Shown: piece by piece, positions 8,907-18,719 of the stretch
Numbering within the stretch: position 1 is the first letter of the stretch
Layout: the number at the start of each line of letters is the position of its first letter
Assembly (NCBI RefSeq): GCF_001875665.1
Contig: NZ_MLAL01000036.1
Location: 44,449-108,448 of the forward strand
Direction of reading: 5' to 3'
From: Corynebacterium sp. NML130628
Lineage (GTDB): Bacteria; Actinomycetota; Actinomycetes; Mycobacteriales; Mycobacteriaceae
Length of the DNA: 64,000 nucleotides
Program-made: the position numbers and the translations under genes
Notes under the pieces: generated by a model
Seen by the model: only the letters and a program-made list of their open reading frames with translations
Databases searched by the model: none
Told to the model about the DNA's origin: nothing

Positions 8907-10457
8907 ATGGAAACAGCAACTGCACTCGACGGCCCGCGCCTTTTGTCTTGGGCCCGCCGAGCAGCGGAAGAACTGGAGCGCCGCCGACACGAGATTAACC
9001 AACTCAACGTGTTTCCCGTACCCGATGCGGACACTGGTTCAAACATGGCGCAGACAATGGCGGCGGCAGTCGAAGAGGCGTCGAAAAGCTCCGTTGCGCA
9101 GTCGATGCAGGAAGTTGCCGAGGCACTCGCTGTGGGCGCCATCCGCGGCGCGCGCGGAAACTCCGGCGTTGTACTGTCCCAAGTGATCCGGGGCGTTGCA
9201 CAAACTGCCGATGAAGAGGCGCGAAGCGGGCAGTTTATCGCGAACGCGCTCGCGCAGGCTGTAGAGTTCGTCGACCGTGCAATCGCAGAACCCGTGGAGG
9301 GCACCGTCATCACGGTGCTTCGGGCAGCGTCGACTGCGGCGACACAGGCACTCGACGAGCACGGGGGAGAAGCGTCTGCTTTGAGCATTGCTGAAACAGC
9401 TACGGAAGCAGCGCAAACCGCACTCGCCCGCACGCCCTCGCAACTGGAAGCACTCCGACAAGCAGGTGTCGTCGACGCGGGCGGAACCGGGTTAGTGATC
9501 CTCCTGGAATCGCTTGTATACGAGTTAAACGGACAACCATACGAAGCAGAGCAATCAGTTGAACACGTGCACTCGCATACGAGCGGCACAGGAAACCTGG
9601 AAGTCATGTTCTTCTTCGAAGGCGACCTCGACGTCCTCGAACAGGAACTCAGCACTATGGGTGATTGCCTTGTGATAGCACGCAATGATGAGCACAGCGG
9701 CAAAGTACATATTCACTCCACCGAAGCAGGAGCAGTCATTGAGCAGGCATTCGCGCGCGGTACGGTCACACAGCTGCACCTCGAGGTGCTGCCAGACGAA
9801 CCGGTAACCCAAACCCCCACCCGCCTTGTGATCGCTGTAACACCTCCCGGATCACTCACCGATCTCTACACCCAGGCAGGAGCAGTCACCGTCGCCCCCA
9901 GCGAGCACATCGTCGCCGACATACTTGCCGCCGTCCACAAAACCGCGGCACGCGAAGTCATCCTGCTACCCAACGGGCTGCTCGACCAACGCAGCCTCGC
10001 CTCCGTGGAAAAAGCAACCCACGCCTTCGAACAAAACATCACGCTGCTGCCCACAGTCCGGCTCGTGTCAGGCATCGCGGCCCTTGCAGTCCACGATCCA
10101 GCCCAACCACTTGCGACCGCAGCGTTCACCATGTCTGAAGCCGCCGGCGAAATGCGCACCGCAGTACTACAGCGAGCCCCCAAATCCGGACTGCTCCAAG
10201 GGGGAGCCGTCTCGAAAGGCGACATCATCGCGATGGCACACGGCGAAACTCTCCTGATTGCTGACGACGCGTTAGCCGCCGTCGAAAAGACCTGCAAGCG
10301 CCTCCTCGAACCAGGAGGAGAACAAGTTACCGTCCTCTTCGACACCACAACACTCGACGCCGAAGACCTCGCAGCGCTCGAGAACAAGCTCGACGTCGAC
10401 GTCATCGTCTTCCCCGCAGACGGCCTCGGCGCGGTCGCCGAGATTGGAGTCGAATAA
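8907..10457 (+). CDS. DAK2/DegV-type kinase, FakA-like
   Basis: A 516-residue protein of the YloV/FakA family. The N-terminal DhaL-like domain (about 1-200) has the magnesium/ATP motif VFPVPDADTGSNM and the RGARGNSGVVLSQ segment. The C-terminal part (about 220-516) is the family's DegV-like region. FakA in Firmicutes phosphorylates fatty acids bound to FakB; no FakB partner is visible here. The gene is directly upstream of recG, a conserved pairing. TAGACT at 8892-8897 ends nine bases before ATG 8907, so the transcript may be leaderless. TTG 8901 is a less likely start. Confidence 0.85.
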   Translation: METATALDGPRLLSWARRAAEELERRRHEINQLNVFPVPDADTGSNMAQTMAAAVEEASKSSVAQSMQEVAEALAVGAIRGARGNSGVVLSQVIRGVAQTADEEARSGQFIANALAQAVEFVDRAIAEPVEGTVITVLRAASTAATQALDEHGGEASALSIAETATEAAQTALARTPSQLEALRQAGVVDAGGTGLVILLESLVYELNGQPYEAEQSVEHVHSHTSGTGNLEVMFFFEGDLDVLEQELSTMGDCLVIARNDEHSGKVHIHSTEAGAVIEQAFARGTVTQLHLEVLPDEPVTQTPTRLVIAVTPPGSLTDLYTQAGAVTVAPSEHIVADILAAVHKTAAREVILLPNGLLDQRSLASVEKATHAFEQNITLLPTVRLVSGIAALAVHDPAQPLATAAFTMSEAAGEMRTAVLQRAPKSGLLQGGAVSKGDIIAMAHGETLLIADDALAAVEKTCKRLLEPGGEQVTVLFDTTTLDAEDLAALENKLDVDVIVFPADGLGAVAEIGVE

Positions 10458-10460
10458 ACA

Positions 10461-12563
10461 GTGCTCGGAAACATCGACCCCAGGCCCCTCAACCTCGTTA
10501 TCCCCCTCAAACAAGCCAAAGCAATGAGCAAACACCTTGGCTACAACACCTGCGGCGAACTCCTCGAGCACTACCCACGCCGATACCTCCACTACGGCAC
10601 CGCAACTGACCTCGCAGCCATCAACGAGGGCGACACACTCAGCATCGTCGGCGAAATCACCGCCACCCAACGCATCCCCAACCGTAAACACCCCAACCGG
10701 CCCATCTACCGCACCCACGTCTACGACGGAACCAACACCTTCACAGCAACATTCTTCGGCTCCAACTACGCCATGCGCGTGCTCAAAGAGCACACCCGCG
10801 TCATGATGACTGGAAAAATCAGCACCTACCGCAACGAGATTCAATTCCAGCACCCAGATTTCGTACTTCTCGACGGCCCCACCCAAGCCACCGGAGCCCT
10901 CCGCCAACTCCAACACTTCGGCGACCTCGAAACAATCCTCTCCGGACGCGAATGGCTCCCCATCTACCCAGCGACAAAACAAGTCAGCACTTGGACCATC
11001 ATGGGGGCCATCCACACCATCCTCCAAAGCCTTCCCGAAATACCCGAACCACTCAGCGCAACTCCGAGCGGATACATCTCACGTGACAGCGCCATTCGAA
11101 CCATCCACCAGCCAGACGCCGAGGGGCCCGAGCCAGCTCGCCAACGCCTCAAATACGACGAAGCCATGACCGTTGCACTTGCCATGAGCGTGCGCCGCAC
11201 CGACGCAAACAACCACAACGCGCCCGCCCTACCCAAGAAACCAGACGGCGAACAAGGACGGCTCATCAAACAACTCCCATACCCGCTCACCGGCGGGCAA
11301 CAACGCGTCATCCGAGAAATCTCCACCGACCTGGCTCACGCTCAACCGATGAGTCGCCTTCTCCAAGGCGAGGTTGGCTCTGGTAAAACCATCGTCGCAC
11401 TGATCAGCATGCTCCAAGCCGTCGACAATGGCGCACAAGCAGCGCTGCTCGCTCCCACCGAAGTCCTCGCACAACAACACGCCCGTTCGCTGACCGAGAC
11501 ACTCATGCGCGCCGGGCTGCACACGACTGTGGTGCCACTGACCGGTTCCATGCCGACGGCCCAGAAGCAGGACTCGCTACTCAAGATCGTTTCGGGAGAA
11601 GCAGACATTGTTGTGGGGACGCACGCGCTGATTCAGGACAGCGTGGAATTCTTTAACCTCGGCTTCGTTATCGTCGACGAGCAGCACCGCTTTGGAGTTG
11701 AGCAGCGCGACCGCCTCCGTGCGAAGTCAGGCGAGCAGACCCCGCACTTGCTCGTCATGACAGCAACGCCAATTCCGCGAACGATTGCGATGACTGTCTT
11801 CGGCGACCTCGAGGTGTCTGTGCTTAACGAGTTGCCGGGTGGGAGGAAACCGATCCAGTCCTCGGTGGTTCCGGAATTCAAACCGACGTGGATTGCCCGC
11901 GCCTGGGAAAAGATGCGGGAAGACGTCGCGGCCGGCCACCAGGTCTACATCGTGTGTCCGCGTATCGACGGTGAAGGCGGCGTTCTCGAAACCGCGGAGT
12001 GGCTGCGCGCTACGGAGTTTCCAAACCTGCATGTGGAGATACTTCACGGCAAGATGCACGCCGAAGAGAAAGACGCCGTGATGTCCGATTTCGCGGCGGG
12101 TGGCATCGACATCTTGGTGGCAACAACAGTCATCGAGGTTGGCGTGGATGTGCCAAACGCAACGGTGATGATGGTGCGGGAATCCGAAAACTTCGGCGTG
12201 TCACAGTTACATCAGCTGCGAGGCCGCGTCGGGCGAGGGGGCAACCAGTCGCTGTGTCTTTTCCACACTTTGGCAGAAGAAGGCAGTGATGCGTTCCAAC
12301 GAGTCTGGGAGGTTGCGCAGACAAGCGACGGCTTTGCCCTTGCCGACCTGGATCTGCGCCATCGGCGTGAAGGCGATGTCCTTGGAACCGAGCAGTCAGG
12401 CATCCGACGCACCTTCAAGCTGATCGACTTGATCGAAGACTACGAGATTGTCACGCGTGCATATCGTGATGCTGCACGCTTTGTTAAAGAAGACCTCGAG
12501 AGCGCGCGATCGCTGAGTGCACACCTGCAGGACGAGGACTTTGTGTACCTAGAAAAGAGCTAA
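10461..12563 (+). CDS. recG: ATP-dependent DNA helicase
   Basis: RecG remodels stalled replication forks and branched DNA. The 700-residue protein has an N-terminal wedge/OB domain (about 1-190) and a superfamily-2 motor. The motor shows Walker A LLQGEVGSGKTIVAL, the DEQH box in VIVDEQHRFGVEQRDRL, MTATPIPRT and ATTVIEVGVDVPNA, then QLRGRVGRG and LADLDLRHRREGD near the C-terminus. GTG 10461 follows the upstream gene after three bases. Full length, no anomalies. Confidence 0.95.
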   Translation: MLGNIDPRPLNLVIPLKQAKAMSKHLGYNTCGELLEHYPRRYLHYGTATDLAAINEGDTLSIVGEITATQRIPNRKHPNRPIYRTHVYDGTNTFTATFFGSNYAMRVLKEHTRVMMTGKISTYRNEIQFQHPDFVLLDGPTQATGALRQLQHFGDLETILSGREWLPIYPATKQVSTWTIMGAIHTILQSLPEIPEPLSATPSGYISRDSAIRTIHQPDAEGPEPARQRLKYDEAMTVALAMSVRRTDANNHNAPALPKKPDGEQGRLIKQLPYPLTGGQQRVIREISTDLAHAQPMSRLLQGEVGSGKTIVALISMLQAVDNGAQAALLAPTEVLAQQHARSLTETLMRAGLHTTVVPLTGSMPTAQKQDSLLKIVSGEADIVVGTHALIQDSVEFFNLGFVIVDEQHRFGVEQRDRLRAKSGEQTPHLLVMTATPIPRTIAMTVFGDLEVSVLNELPGGRKPIQSSVVPEFKPTWIARAWEKMREDVAAGHQVYIVCPRIDGEGGVLETAEWLRATEFPNLHVEILHGKMHAEEKDAVMSDFAAGGIDILVATTVIEVGVDVPNATVMMVRESENFGVSQLHQLRGRVGRGGNQSLCLFHTLAEEGSDAFQRVWEVAQTSDGFALADLDLRHRREGDVLGTEQSGIRRTFKLIDLIEDYEIVTRAYRDAARFVKEDLESARSLSAHLQDEDFVYLEKS

Positions 12564-12570
12564 AGCTAGA

Positions 12571-13164
12571 GTGAGTACCATGAATCGCATCATTTCTGGT
12601 GAAGCCCGCGGACGCAAGATCAAAGTCCCACCGGAGGGGACCCGGCCTACATCTGATCGGGCACGAGAAGGCCTCTTTTCGTCACTGCAGGTCCGCTTCG
12701 GGTTCCCGGGGCAGCGAGTGCTGGATCTTTTCGCGGGATCAGGAGCGTTAGGCCTTGAGGCGGCCTCTCGTGGTGCTGAAGAAGTCGTTCTTGTCGAAGA
12801 TGATCCGAAAGCAGTCGCGGTGATCGAGCACAACGCGGGCGTTGTCGGGCACCCAAACACGCATATTGAGCCAGTGAAGGTTTCCGCGTTCGTGGCACGC
12901 GCGCCACGTCAGCATTTCTCCATGGTGCTTGCTGACCCACCATACGACCTCGCCGATGAAGCAGTCGCCGAGATGGTCACCGCCCTGCAGGAGCTACTTG
13001 TCGACGGCGCCGTTGTCGTCATCGAGCGTCACCGCGAAAGCCCCGAGACCGCTTGGCCGCCCGCCTTCACCCCAACGGGGCAGAAGCTGAAGAAGCGGCT
13101 CTATGGAATCGCCAGATTTGATATGGCAGTGTACGCGGCGCCTTCGGGCAGCCAGGAGGAGTAA
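12571..13164 (+). CDS. rsmD: 16S rRNA (guanine-966-N2)-methyltransferase
   Basis: RsmD methylates G966 of 16S rRNA with S-adenosylmethionine. The 197-residue protein starts with the family-typical RIISGEARGRKIKVPP and TRPTSDRAREGLFSSL, then has the SAM motif VLDLFAGSGALGLEA and the catalytic LADPPYDL motif. GTG 12571 or ATG 12580 can serve as start. coaD follows after three bases, the usual rsmD-coaD operon. Confidence 0.94.
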   Translation: MSTMNRIISGEARGRKIKVPPEGTRPTSDRAREGLFSSLQVRFGFPGQRVLDLFAGSGALGLEAASRGAEEVVLVEDDPKAVAVIEHNAGVVGHPNTHIEPVKVSAFVARAPRQHFSMVLADPPYDLADEAVAEMVTALQELLVDGAVVVIERHRESPETAWPPAFTPTGQKLKKRLYGIARFDMAVYAAPSGSQEE

Positions 13165-13167
13165 GTT

Positions 13168-13677
13168 ATGGCGAATACACCAACCGAGCACCTCAACGTC
13201 GCTGTGTGTCCGGGCTCGTTCGATCCGTTTACAAATGGGCACCTTGACATTGTCGATCGAGCCAGGCGCCACTTCGACGAAGTAGTCGTCCTTGTCACGG
13301 GTAACCCGACGAAGCAAACCGGCATGTTCACAGTGTCGGAGCGAGTCGCTTTGATTCAGTCTGCGGTCGCCGATATGCCGAGCGTGAGAGTAGATAGCTG
13401 GGGTGGATTGCTGGTTGACTACACCAGCGCACACGGCATTACTGCCCTGGTGAAAGGCCTGCGGTCGTCGCTTGACTATGAGTACGAGTTGCCAATGGCA
13501 CAGATGAACCGGCGTCTTACTGGGGTAGAGACGTTCTTTTTGCTAACGGACGAGAAATACGGCTACATCTCGTCCTCGCTGTGCAAGGAAGTCGCTCGCT
13601 TCGGTGGCGATATCGCGGGACTTGTACCGCCAGCAGTGATGCAGGCGATGAGCGAACGCCTCCGCGAAGCAAAGTAG
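13168..13677 (+). CDS. coaD: pantetheine-phosphate adenylyltransferase
   Basis: CoaD transfers AMP from ATP to 4'-phosphopantetheine, the penultimate step of coenzyme A synthesis. The nucleotidyltransferase motif VCPGSFDPFTNGHLDIV, GLRSSLDYEYELPMAQMN and the SSSLCKEVARFGGDI segment are diagnostic. At 169 residues it is close to the family's usual length of about 160. An AGGAGGAG motif stands before the ATG. A convergent terminator follows. Confidence 0.96.
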   Translation: MANTPTEHLNVAVCPGSFDPFTNGHLDIVDRARRHFDEVVVLVTGNPTKQTGMFTVSERVALIQSAVADMPSVRVDSWGGLLVDYTSAHGITALVKGLRSSLDYEYELPMAQMNRRLTGVETFFLLTDEKYGYISSSLCKEVARFGGDIAGLVPPAVMQAMSERLREAK

Positions 13678-13678
13678 A

Positions 13679-13713
13679 AGCCCGGCAGATCCACCAACAC
13701 GATCTACCGGGCT
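13679..13713. terminator. bidirectional terminator between coaD and ABC importer
   Basis: AGCCCGG at 13679-13685 pairs with CCGGGCT at 13707-13713 and AGATC at 87-91 pairs with GATCT at 13701-13705 within the same arms, with one C/A mismatch. This gives a 12-pair stem and a nine-base loop in the gap between two convergent genes. It lacks a long T-run. Confidence 0.7.
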
Positions 13714-13729
13714 CCAGTTGATGCCCAAC

Positions 13730-14521
13730 CTAGAAGATTGTCGACAGGAATGCCTTCGTTCGTTCCTGCTGTGGGTTGTCGAGCACCTGCTCCGGAGTGC
13801 CGTATTCGACGATCTGACCATCCGCCATAAATGCGACATGATCGGCGACCTCGCGTGCGAATGCCATTTCGTGCGTAACCACCAGCATCGTCATACCGTC
13901 TTGGGCGAGTTGCTTCATTACCCGCAACACTTCGCCGACAAGCTCCGGGTCAAGTGCGGATGTGGGCTCGTCGAAAAGCATGAGCTTTGGGTCCATCGCG
14001 ACAGAACGCGCGATAGCCACGCGCTGTTGCTGACCACCCGAAAGCTGGATTGGGTACGCATCAGCTTTCGATTCAAGACCAACCATGCGTAGGAGCTCCA
14101 GAGCGCGGACCTTCGCCTTCTCCGGAGACTCACCCTTCACATGGACGGGAGCCTCGATAATGTTGTCCAACACGGTGCGGTGCCCGAACAAGTTAAAGTT
14201 CTGAAACACCATCCCGATGTCGCGGCGCTGCACAGCAGCATCCTTCTCGCTCATTTCGTAGAGCGTGCCGTTCTTCTCTCGGTAACCAATCAGATCACCG
14301 TCGACGTAAAGACGGCCGGCAGTGACCTTTTCAAGGTGGTTCACGCATCGCAGGAACGTGGACTTACCGGAACCCGAGGGGCCGATCAGGCAGGTAACAG
14401 AGCCGGGAGTGACCTCGAGATTAATGCCTTTGAGTACCTCCAAGTTGCCGAACGACTTCCACACGTCAATCGCTTGAATCATCGGAGTCTGGGCAGGGGA
14501 AGAAGAAGTAGTAGCGGCCAT
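13730..14521 (-). CDS. polar amino-acid ABC importer, ATP-binding protein
   Basis: A 263-residue GlnQ-type ATPase that drives uptake through the permease encoded just upstream. It has Walker [15 protein letters not shown], the Q-loop region [14 protein letters not shown], the signature [16 protein letters not shown], Walker [15 protein letters not shown] and the switch histidine in [12 protein letters not shown]. It is the third gene of a binding protein-permease-ATPase operon on the minus strand, two bases after the permease. The substrate is a polar amino acid by family, but which one cannot be told. Confidence 0.93.
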   Translation of the reverse strand: MAATTSSSPAQTPMIQAIDVWKSFGNLEVLKGINLEVTPGSVTCLIGPSGSGKSTFLRCVNHLEKVTAGRLYVDGDLIGYREKNGTLYEMSEKDAAVQRRDIGMVFQNFNLFGHRTVLDNIIEAPVHVKGESPEKAKVRALELLRMVGLESKADAYPIQLSGGQQQRVAIARSVAMDPKLMLFDEPTSALDPELVGEVLRVMKQLAQDGMTMLVVTHEMAFAREVADHVAFMADGQIVEYGTPEQVLDNPQQERTKAFLSTIF

Positions 14522-14523
14522 GG

Positions 14524-15465
14524 TTACCGTTGGTTCCTTTCGGGAGCTTCAATGATCTCAACGTTGTTAGGGATTGTGCCTTCGGCATCCGCCAAACTTG
14601 CCAACTGACGGGCTGTGAGCTGGCGGGTAGCGCCACGGTCGAAGTACCGCTCCAAGTAATGTTGCGCAACCATCAGGATCGAAGTAATCACTAAGTACCA
14701 CGTCGCTGCAACCAGGAGCAACGGTACCGGCTGGAACAGAGCAGCAGCGATATCCATCGAGCGACCGTACAACTCCAGGGAGTAAGGAACCGCAACCACC
14801 AACGAAGACGTCTTCAGCAAGGAGATGAACTCGTTGCCTGTCGGCGGGATAATGATGCGCATTGCTTGTGGAAGCACTGTCCTTGTCATGGTCTGCGACC
14901 AGCTCATACCAAGAGACTTTGATGCCTCAATTTGCCCTTCTGGGACGGCAGAAACACCCGAGCGCACAATCTCTGCCATGTAGGCAGCCTCATTGAGGCC
15001 GAGGCCCACAACCGCGAGCGCGAACGCAGAAGAAGTGAACGGGTCAAGCGAGATCTGGGTAAAACCGAGATTGATCGAGTCGTAAATAGCGCCGATCAGG
15101 CCCCAGAACATAAGTTGCACGTAGACCGGGGTGCCACGGAAAATCCAAAGGAATACCCAACTCACGGCCCGGAACACTGGGTTCGGGCTCATGCGCATCA
15201 CAGCGAGAAGCACACCGCCAACCACGCCGATAAGCATCGCAAGGACTGTAATAGCAATAGTGTGCAGTGCTGCGACCGCAATCCGGGTATCAAAGAGGTA
15301 CTGCGCGTAGGTACCCCACCCATAGGCTTCGTTCTTGGCAGCGCCGATCACAAACCAGACGACGAGGACACCAAGCAGGATCGCAAGCGCCCAACGCCCC
15401 GGATGCCGTAAAGGTTTGGCTTCAATCCTGGCTGGCCGACTGATGCTAGTAGATGATGTAGTCAT
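14524..15465 (-). CDS. polar amino-acid ABC importer, permease
   Basis: A 313-residue HisM/GlnP-type permease. It has a basic N-terminal tail, a membrane segment at about 28-45 ([18 protein letters not shown]) and further membrane segments. The ATPase-docking EAA motif appears as [20 protein letters not shown]. The C-terminal tail after YLERYFDRG is long and hydrophilic. The gene sits between the binding protein (six bases) and the ATPase (two bases), so one importer is encoded. Confidence 0.92.
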   Translation of the reverse strand: MTTSSTSISRPARIEAKPLRHPGRWALAILLGVLVVWFVIGAAKNEAYGWGTYAQYLFDTRIAVAALHTIAITVLAMLIGVVGGVLLAVMRMSPNPVFRAVSWVFLWIFRGTPVYVQLMFWGLIGAIYDSINLGFTQISLDPFTSSAFALAVVGLGLNEAAYMAEIVRSGVSAVPEGQIEASKSLGMSWSQTMTRTVLPQAMRIIIPPTGNEFISLLKTSSLVVAVPYSLELYGRSMDIAAALFQPVPLLLVAATWYLVITSILMVAQHYLERYFDRGATRQLTARQLASLADAEGTIPNNVEIIEAPERNQR

Positions 15466-15471
15466 GGTTTG

Positions 15472-16395
15472 TTAATTCCATTCTGTAAGAGGCTGTTCGT
15501 TAATAAGCGCGGTATCGAGCAGGCCGGTGCGTACATTCCACTGCGCCAAAATGCGCTCGTAGTCGCCGGTGTCAATGAGATGCTGCATCGCATGGGCGAG
15601 AGCGGTACTCAACTCAGAATCCTTCGGTACTGCGATACCGTAAGGAGCGGCGTCGAACATCTCACCCACCAGATCTAGTTTGCCGTCGGAGCGCTCTACC
15701 GCCCAGGACGTGACAGGGGAGTCAGCGCTGAGGGCGTCTGCCCGGCCCACAAGCGCCGCTAGCGCTGCATTGTCGGATGTGTCGAAGGACAAGACCGTGA
15801 TAGGAGGCTTTCCTGCCTCAATGCACGCATCATTCTTCGGGCGAACATCGTCTGTTTCGGAAACGGTTGTACGCTGTACCGCGACCGTGAGGCCGCAGGC
15901 GTCCTTCGGGTCCACGTTCGCCCCGACGGGTTGCGCCCACTGGATTCCAGCGAAGAGAAAATTCACGAAGTCGAAGCTCTTGCGGCGTTCTTCATTGTCA
16001 GTAAAACCGGACATGCCGGCGTCAAGGCTGCCAGCTTGAACCGCGGGGAGAATCATAGAGAAATCCATCTCTTGCGGGTCAAACTCGAGACCCATGATTG
16101 AGGCGAGCGCACGACCGAGGTCAAGCTCCAAACCGATGAGGTTGCCTTGCGAATCTTTAAATTCGAACGGTGCGAAGGGTGGGTTTGCACCAATGGAGAA
16201 CTTACCGTCTTTCGCAACCTCTTCAGGGACCATTGCTGCAATCTCTGGCACCGCGGCCGGCTCGATTGATTCCCAGCCATCTGGGTTGCCGCCCTCGACG
16301 TTTGTGACGCAGCCACTCAGCAGACCAATGCTCAACATAAGTGAGAACGCGCTGACAGCCTTCGCTGCCTTGCCGAAGCGTTTGTTTTGGTTCAT
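15472..16395 (-). CDS. amino-acid ABC importer, substrate-binding lipoprotein
   Basis: A 307-residue family-3 solute-binding protein. It has an N-terminal signal with lipobox LLSGC (cysteine near residue 29), so it should be lipid-anchored on the outer face of the membrane. The binding domain shows IGANPPFAPFEFKDSQGNLI, a MDFSMILPAVQAGSLDAG segment and YGIAVPKDSEL, all typical of this family. It is first in the importer operon. The ligand is not identifiable from sequence alone. Confidence 0.92.
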   Translation of the reverse strand: MNQNKRFGKAAKAVSAFSLMLSIGLLSGCVTNVEGGNPDGWESIEPAAVPEIAAMVPEEVAKDGKFSIGANPPFAPFEFKDSQGNLIGLELDLGRALASIMGLEFDPQEMDFSMILPAVQAGSLDAGMSGFTDNEERRKSFDFVNFLFAGIQWAQPVGANVDPKDACGLTVAVQRTTVSETDDVRPKNDACIEAGKPPITVLSFDTSDNAALAALVGRADALSADSPVTSWAVERSDGKLDLVGEMFDAAPYGIAVPKDSELSTALAHAMQHLIDTGDYERILAQWNVRTGLLDTALINEQPLTEWN

Positions 16396-16425
16396 TATTT
16401 TTCGACCTTGTTTATAGGGTTGTTT

Positions 16426-16980
16426 CTAGCGCATGGTTGGAGGCGTGCGAAGCCCACGCATGATGAGCTCTACCGTCTGTCCAATGAGAAACACGCTCAA
16501 GATTCCGAGGAGAACTGGAGCAGTTGCCTGGCTTGACCCCTGCGAACTTTGAGCGAAATCTCCGGTGAATAACCCGCGAACCATATTCGAGGAACCCTGA
16601 ATTTCAGCCTTAGTCCATTCAACGGGGTTTGCGGTACTTGGTATCGACGACCCCTTCGCCCATCCCTGGACAACATCCTTTCCGTCGCCTTCTGCCATGC
16701 CATCCGTCCACTTCAGGAATAGTTCCGAGCTGGAGATCTTCTGCACAGGATTCTTCTCGGGCGGAATGTAGAGAGGATCGTTTTCAGGATCTTGATCCAA
16801 GAAGCTCGACTTCTCGCCTTTGGAGTCGGTGGAGTCTTTGCCGGTAGCCTCGTCGGTGCCTGAAGAACTCTTCGTTGGGGCGTTAGGCGCTGCGGTTTCC
16901 GCGAGTGCGGACGGGCTTCCTGTCGGAGCCGTTGTAATGAGGGAAGCCGCGATCAAAGCGGCCGTGATACGTTTGCGCAT
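16426..16980 (-). CDS. secreted, membrane-anchored protein of unknown function
   Basis: I do not recognise this 184-residue protein. It has a clear signal peptide (cleavage near ALA-ET, residue 27), a low-complexity Ser/Thr/Lys/Asp stretch (about 30-60), then a compact region with ELFLKWTDGMAEGDGKDV and PVEWTKAEIQGSSNMVRGL, and a C-terminal membrane segment (VLLGILSVFLIGQTVELIM, about 157-175). It should sit on the outer face of the membrane by its C-terminal anchor. It lies 30 bases upstream of the ABC importer on the same strand and downstream of hypD. A link to either is unproven. Confidence 0.7.
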   Translation of the reverse strand: MRKRITAALIAASLITTAPTGSPSALAETAAPNAPTKSSSGTDEATGKDSTDSKGEKSSFLDQDPENDPLYIPPEKNPVQKISSSELFLKWTDGMAEGDGKDVVQGWAKGSSIPSTANPVEWTKAEIQGSSNMVRGLFTGDFAQSSQGSSQATAPVLLGILSVFLIGQTVELIMRGLRTPPTMR

Positions 16981-17032
16981 GAGTGAATAATACCCATTCG
17001 TGCACCTTCATGCGAACAGTTTGCAGAAATTC

Positions 17033-17059
17033 ACCCCCAGACCACGATGGCCTGGGGGT
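17033..17059. terminator. hairpin after hypD
   Basis: ACCCCCAG at 17033-17040 pairs with CTGGGGGT at 17052-17059, with an inner CCA/TGG pairing. It lies directly downstream of the hypCD transcript and probably ends it. On the minus strand it is followed by only a weak T-rich stretch (GAATTTCT). Confidence 0.6.
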
Positions 17060-17067
17060 ATGCGGTG

Positions 17068-18207
17068 TTAGGAGAGGGAAGAAGTTGTGATCTTGTCAAT
17101 TCTCCCAAAGTTGTAATATGCGGCACAGGCGCCTTCAGGCGAAACCATGCAGGTGCCAATCGGGGTATCCGGAGTGCACGCTGTGCCGAAGACTTTGCAC
17201 TGCCACGGTTTGATGTGTCCGGTGAGCACCGATCCACATTCGCACGCGGCGGGGTCTTCGACTCGGTTCCCTGGCACATCGAAGATTCGCTCGGCATCCC
17301 ATTTGGCAAACTCCTCCGAAATTGCCATCCCGGAATGCGGAAGCACCCCAAGACCACGCCACTCAAACTCGTCACGGATGTCGAAGACGCGATCCAGCAG
17401 TGCCTGCGCAGAAGGGTTCCCCTCCGGGCGCACGACGCGAGCGTACTGGTTCTGGACGCGGGCCTTACCTGCGGCAATCTCGCCAGACGTAAATTGCTCC
17501 AGAAGTTGCGCAACGCCCTGGAGGATATCCAGTGGCTCAAACCCGCAGACGGAGACTGGGCGGTTGAATTCTTTTGCGAGGAAGTCGAACGCTTTCGTGC
17601 CAACCACAGTAGCTACGTGCCCTGGGCCGATGAAGCCGTCTACTTCGGTGACGCCACCGTTGGCGATTGCGCGCAGTGGCGGCTCGATGGTGACGTGGTT
17701 AGAAAAGACAGAAAAGTTAGGAATGTCTCGCTGCTTAGCTGCGGTTAACGTTACTGCGGTCGATGGTGTCGTCGTCTCAAAGCCAATCGCGAAGAAGATG
17801 ACGTGCTTGTCTGGATTCTCCTCGGCGATCTTGAGCGAGTCGAGAGGGGAGTAGACGAAGCGGACGTCGCACCCACGTGCGCGAGCTTGCAACAGCGACT
17901 CTTCGGAACCGGGCACACGCATCATGTCGCCGAATGTCGTCAAGATAACGTCAGGCTGGTTTGCTAACCAGAGTGCGTCATCGACTCTGCCCATCGGGAT
18001 GACACAGACGGGGCAACCCGGACCATGGACGAGGTCAATTGTGTCAGGGAGCAGGTTCTCGAGACCATAGCGGTAAATTGTGTGCGTGTGCCCGCCGCAA
18101 ATCTCCATGAGTTTAATCGGGCGTTCGAGGAGCTTCGCTTGTTCCTCAATAGTTGCAATCAGCTGGCGGGCTGCAGCCGGGTCACGAAACTCATCAACGA
18201 ATTTCAT
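17068..18207 (-). CDS. hypD: hydrogenase maturation factor HypD
   Basis: HypD is the Fe-S scaffold on which, with HypC, the Fe(CN)2CO unit of [NiFe]-hydrogenase is assembled. The 379-residue protein has CGGHTHTIYRYGL (about 39-51), VHGPGCPVCVIPMGR (about 60-74), IGFETTTPSTA and the C-terminal iron-sulfur region with ECGSVLTGHIKPWQC followed by KVFGTACTP. All expected cysteines are visible. AAAGGA precedes ATG 18207. It lies 27 bases after hypC1 on the minus strand, apart from the rest of the hyp genes. Confidence 0.96.
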   Translation of the reverse strand: MKFVDEFRDPAAARQLIATIEEQAKLLERPIKLMEICGGHTHTIYRYGLENLLPDTIDLVHGPGCPVCVIPMGRVDDALWLANQPDVILTTFGDMMRVPGSEESLLQARARGCDVRFVYSPLDSLKIAEENPDKHVIFFAIGFETTTPSTAVTLTAAKQRDIPNFSVFSNHVTIEPPLRAIANGGVTEVDGFIGPGHVATVVGTKAFDFLAKEFNRPVSVCGFEPLDILQGVAQLLEQFTSGEIAAGKARVQNQYARVVRPEGNPSAQALLDRVFDIRDEFEWRGLGVLPHSGMAISEEFAKWDAERIFDVPGNRVEDPAACECGSVLTGHIKPWQCKVFGTACTPDTPIGTCMVSPEGACAAYYNFGRIDKITTSSLS

Positions 18208-18234
18208 GTGGAGTCCTTTCTTCGGAACGGGTGC

Positions 18235-18504
18235 TTAATCGATTCTTGAAGTCGTAAAAGAGTCGAGTTCGTCCTCAAACGTGTTCGCGCCGAGTTGTTG
18301 AATTTGTTGCAGCGTCGTTGCAGCTTCGTTCTCATCAATTTTTGAAAGTGCAAAACCGACGTGTACGAGTACCCATTCACCGACTTCGAGGCCTTCTTCA
18401 ACGAGAAGGTCGGTTGAGATCGCACGGGTTACACCCGAAATGCTCACTGTGGCGCGGGTAGGGTCTTTAATTTCGACAACCTGCGCTGGAACTCCCAAAC
18501 ACAT
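18235..18504 (-). CDS. hypC: hydrogenase maturation chaperone HypC (copy 1)
   Basis: An 89-residue HypC/HupF-family chaperone. It must start at MCLGVP, because Cys2 (exposed after methionine removal) holds the iron unit and binds HypD and the large subunit. That fixes the start at 18504, with GGAAGG upstream. A longer frame from 18540 would bury the cysteine. GEWVLVHVGFALSKIDE is the conserved second half. The C-terminus (about 70-89) is acidic and longer than in many HypC. It is followed by hypD. A second HypC is encoded at 29854-30111. Confidence 0.94.
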   Translation of the reverse strand: MCLGVPAQVVEIKDPTRATVSISGVTRAISTDLLVEEGLEVGEWVLVHVGFALSKIDENEAATTLQQIQQLGANTFEDELDSFTTSRID

Positions 18505-18719
18505 AAATACAGAGCCTTCCATCACTCGGATTAATGTCACACATTTTCGTGTTTATTCCGTTCTACATTATCGCCTATCCTTCGTGCTTTTCTAAACGTG
18601 ATCTCCTTTCGGGGATGCGAGCACCCCAAACTGAGGTGGCAACGGTAGAATCCACACTCGGAACTATTCGTAGCAATTCCATGTGATGGCTAGTTGCGAA
18701 AGAAGAAAAGGAAAGTGTT

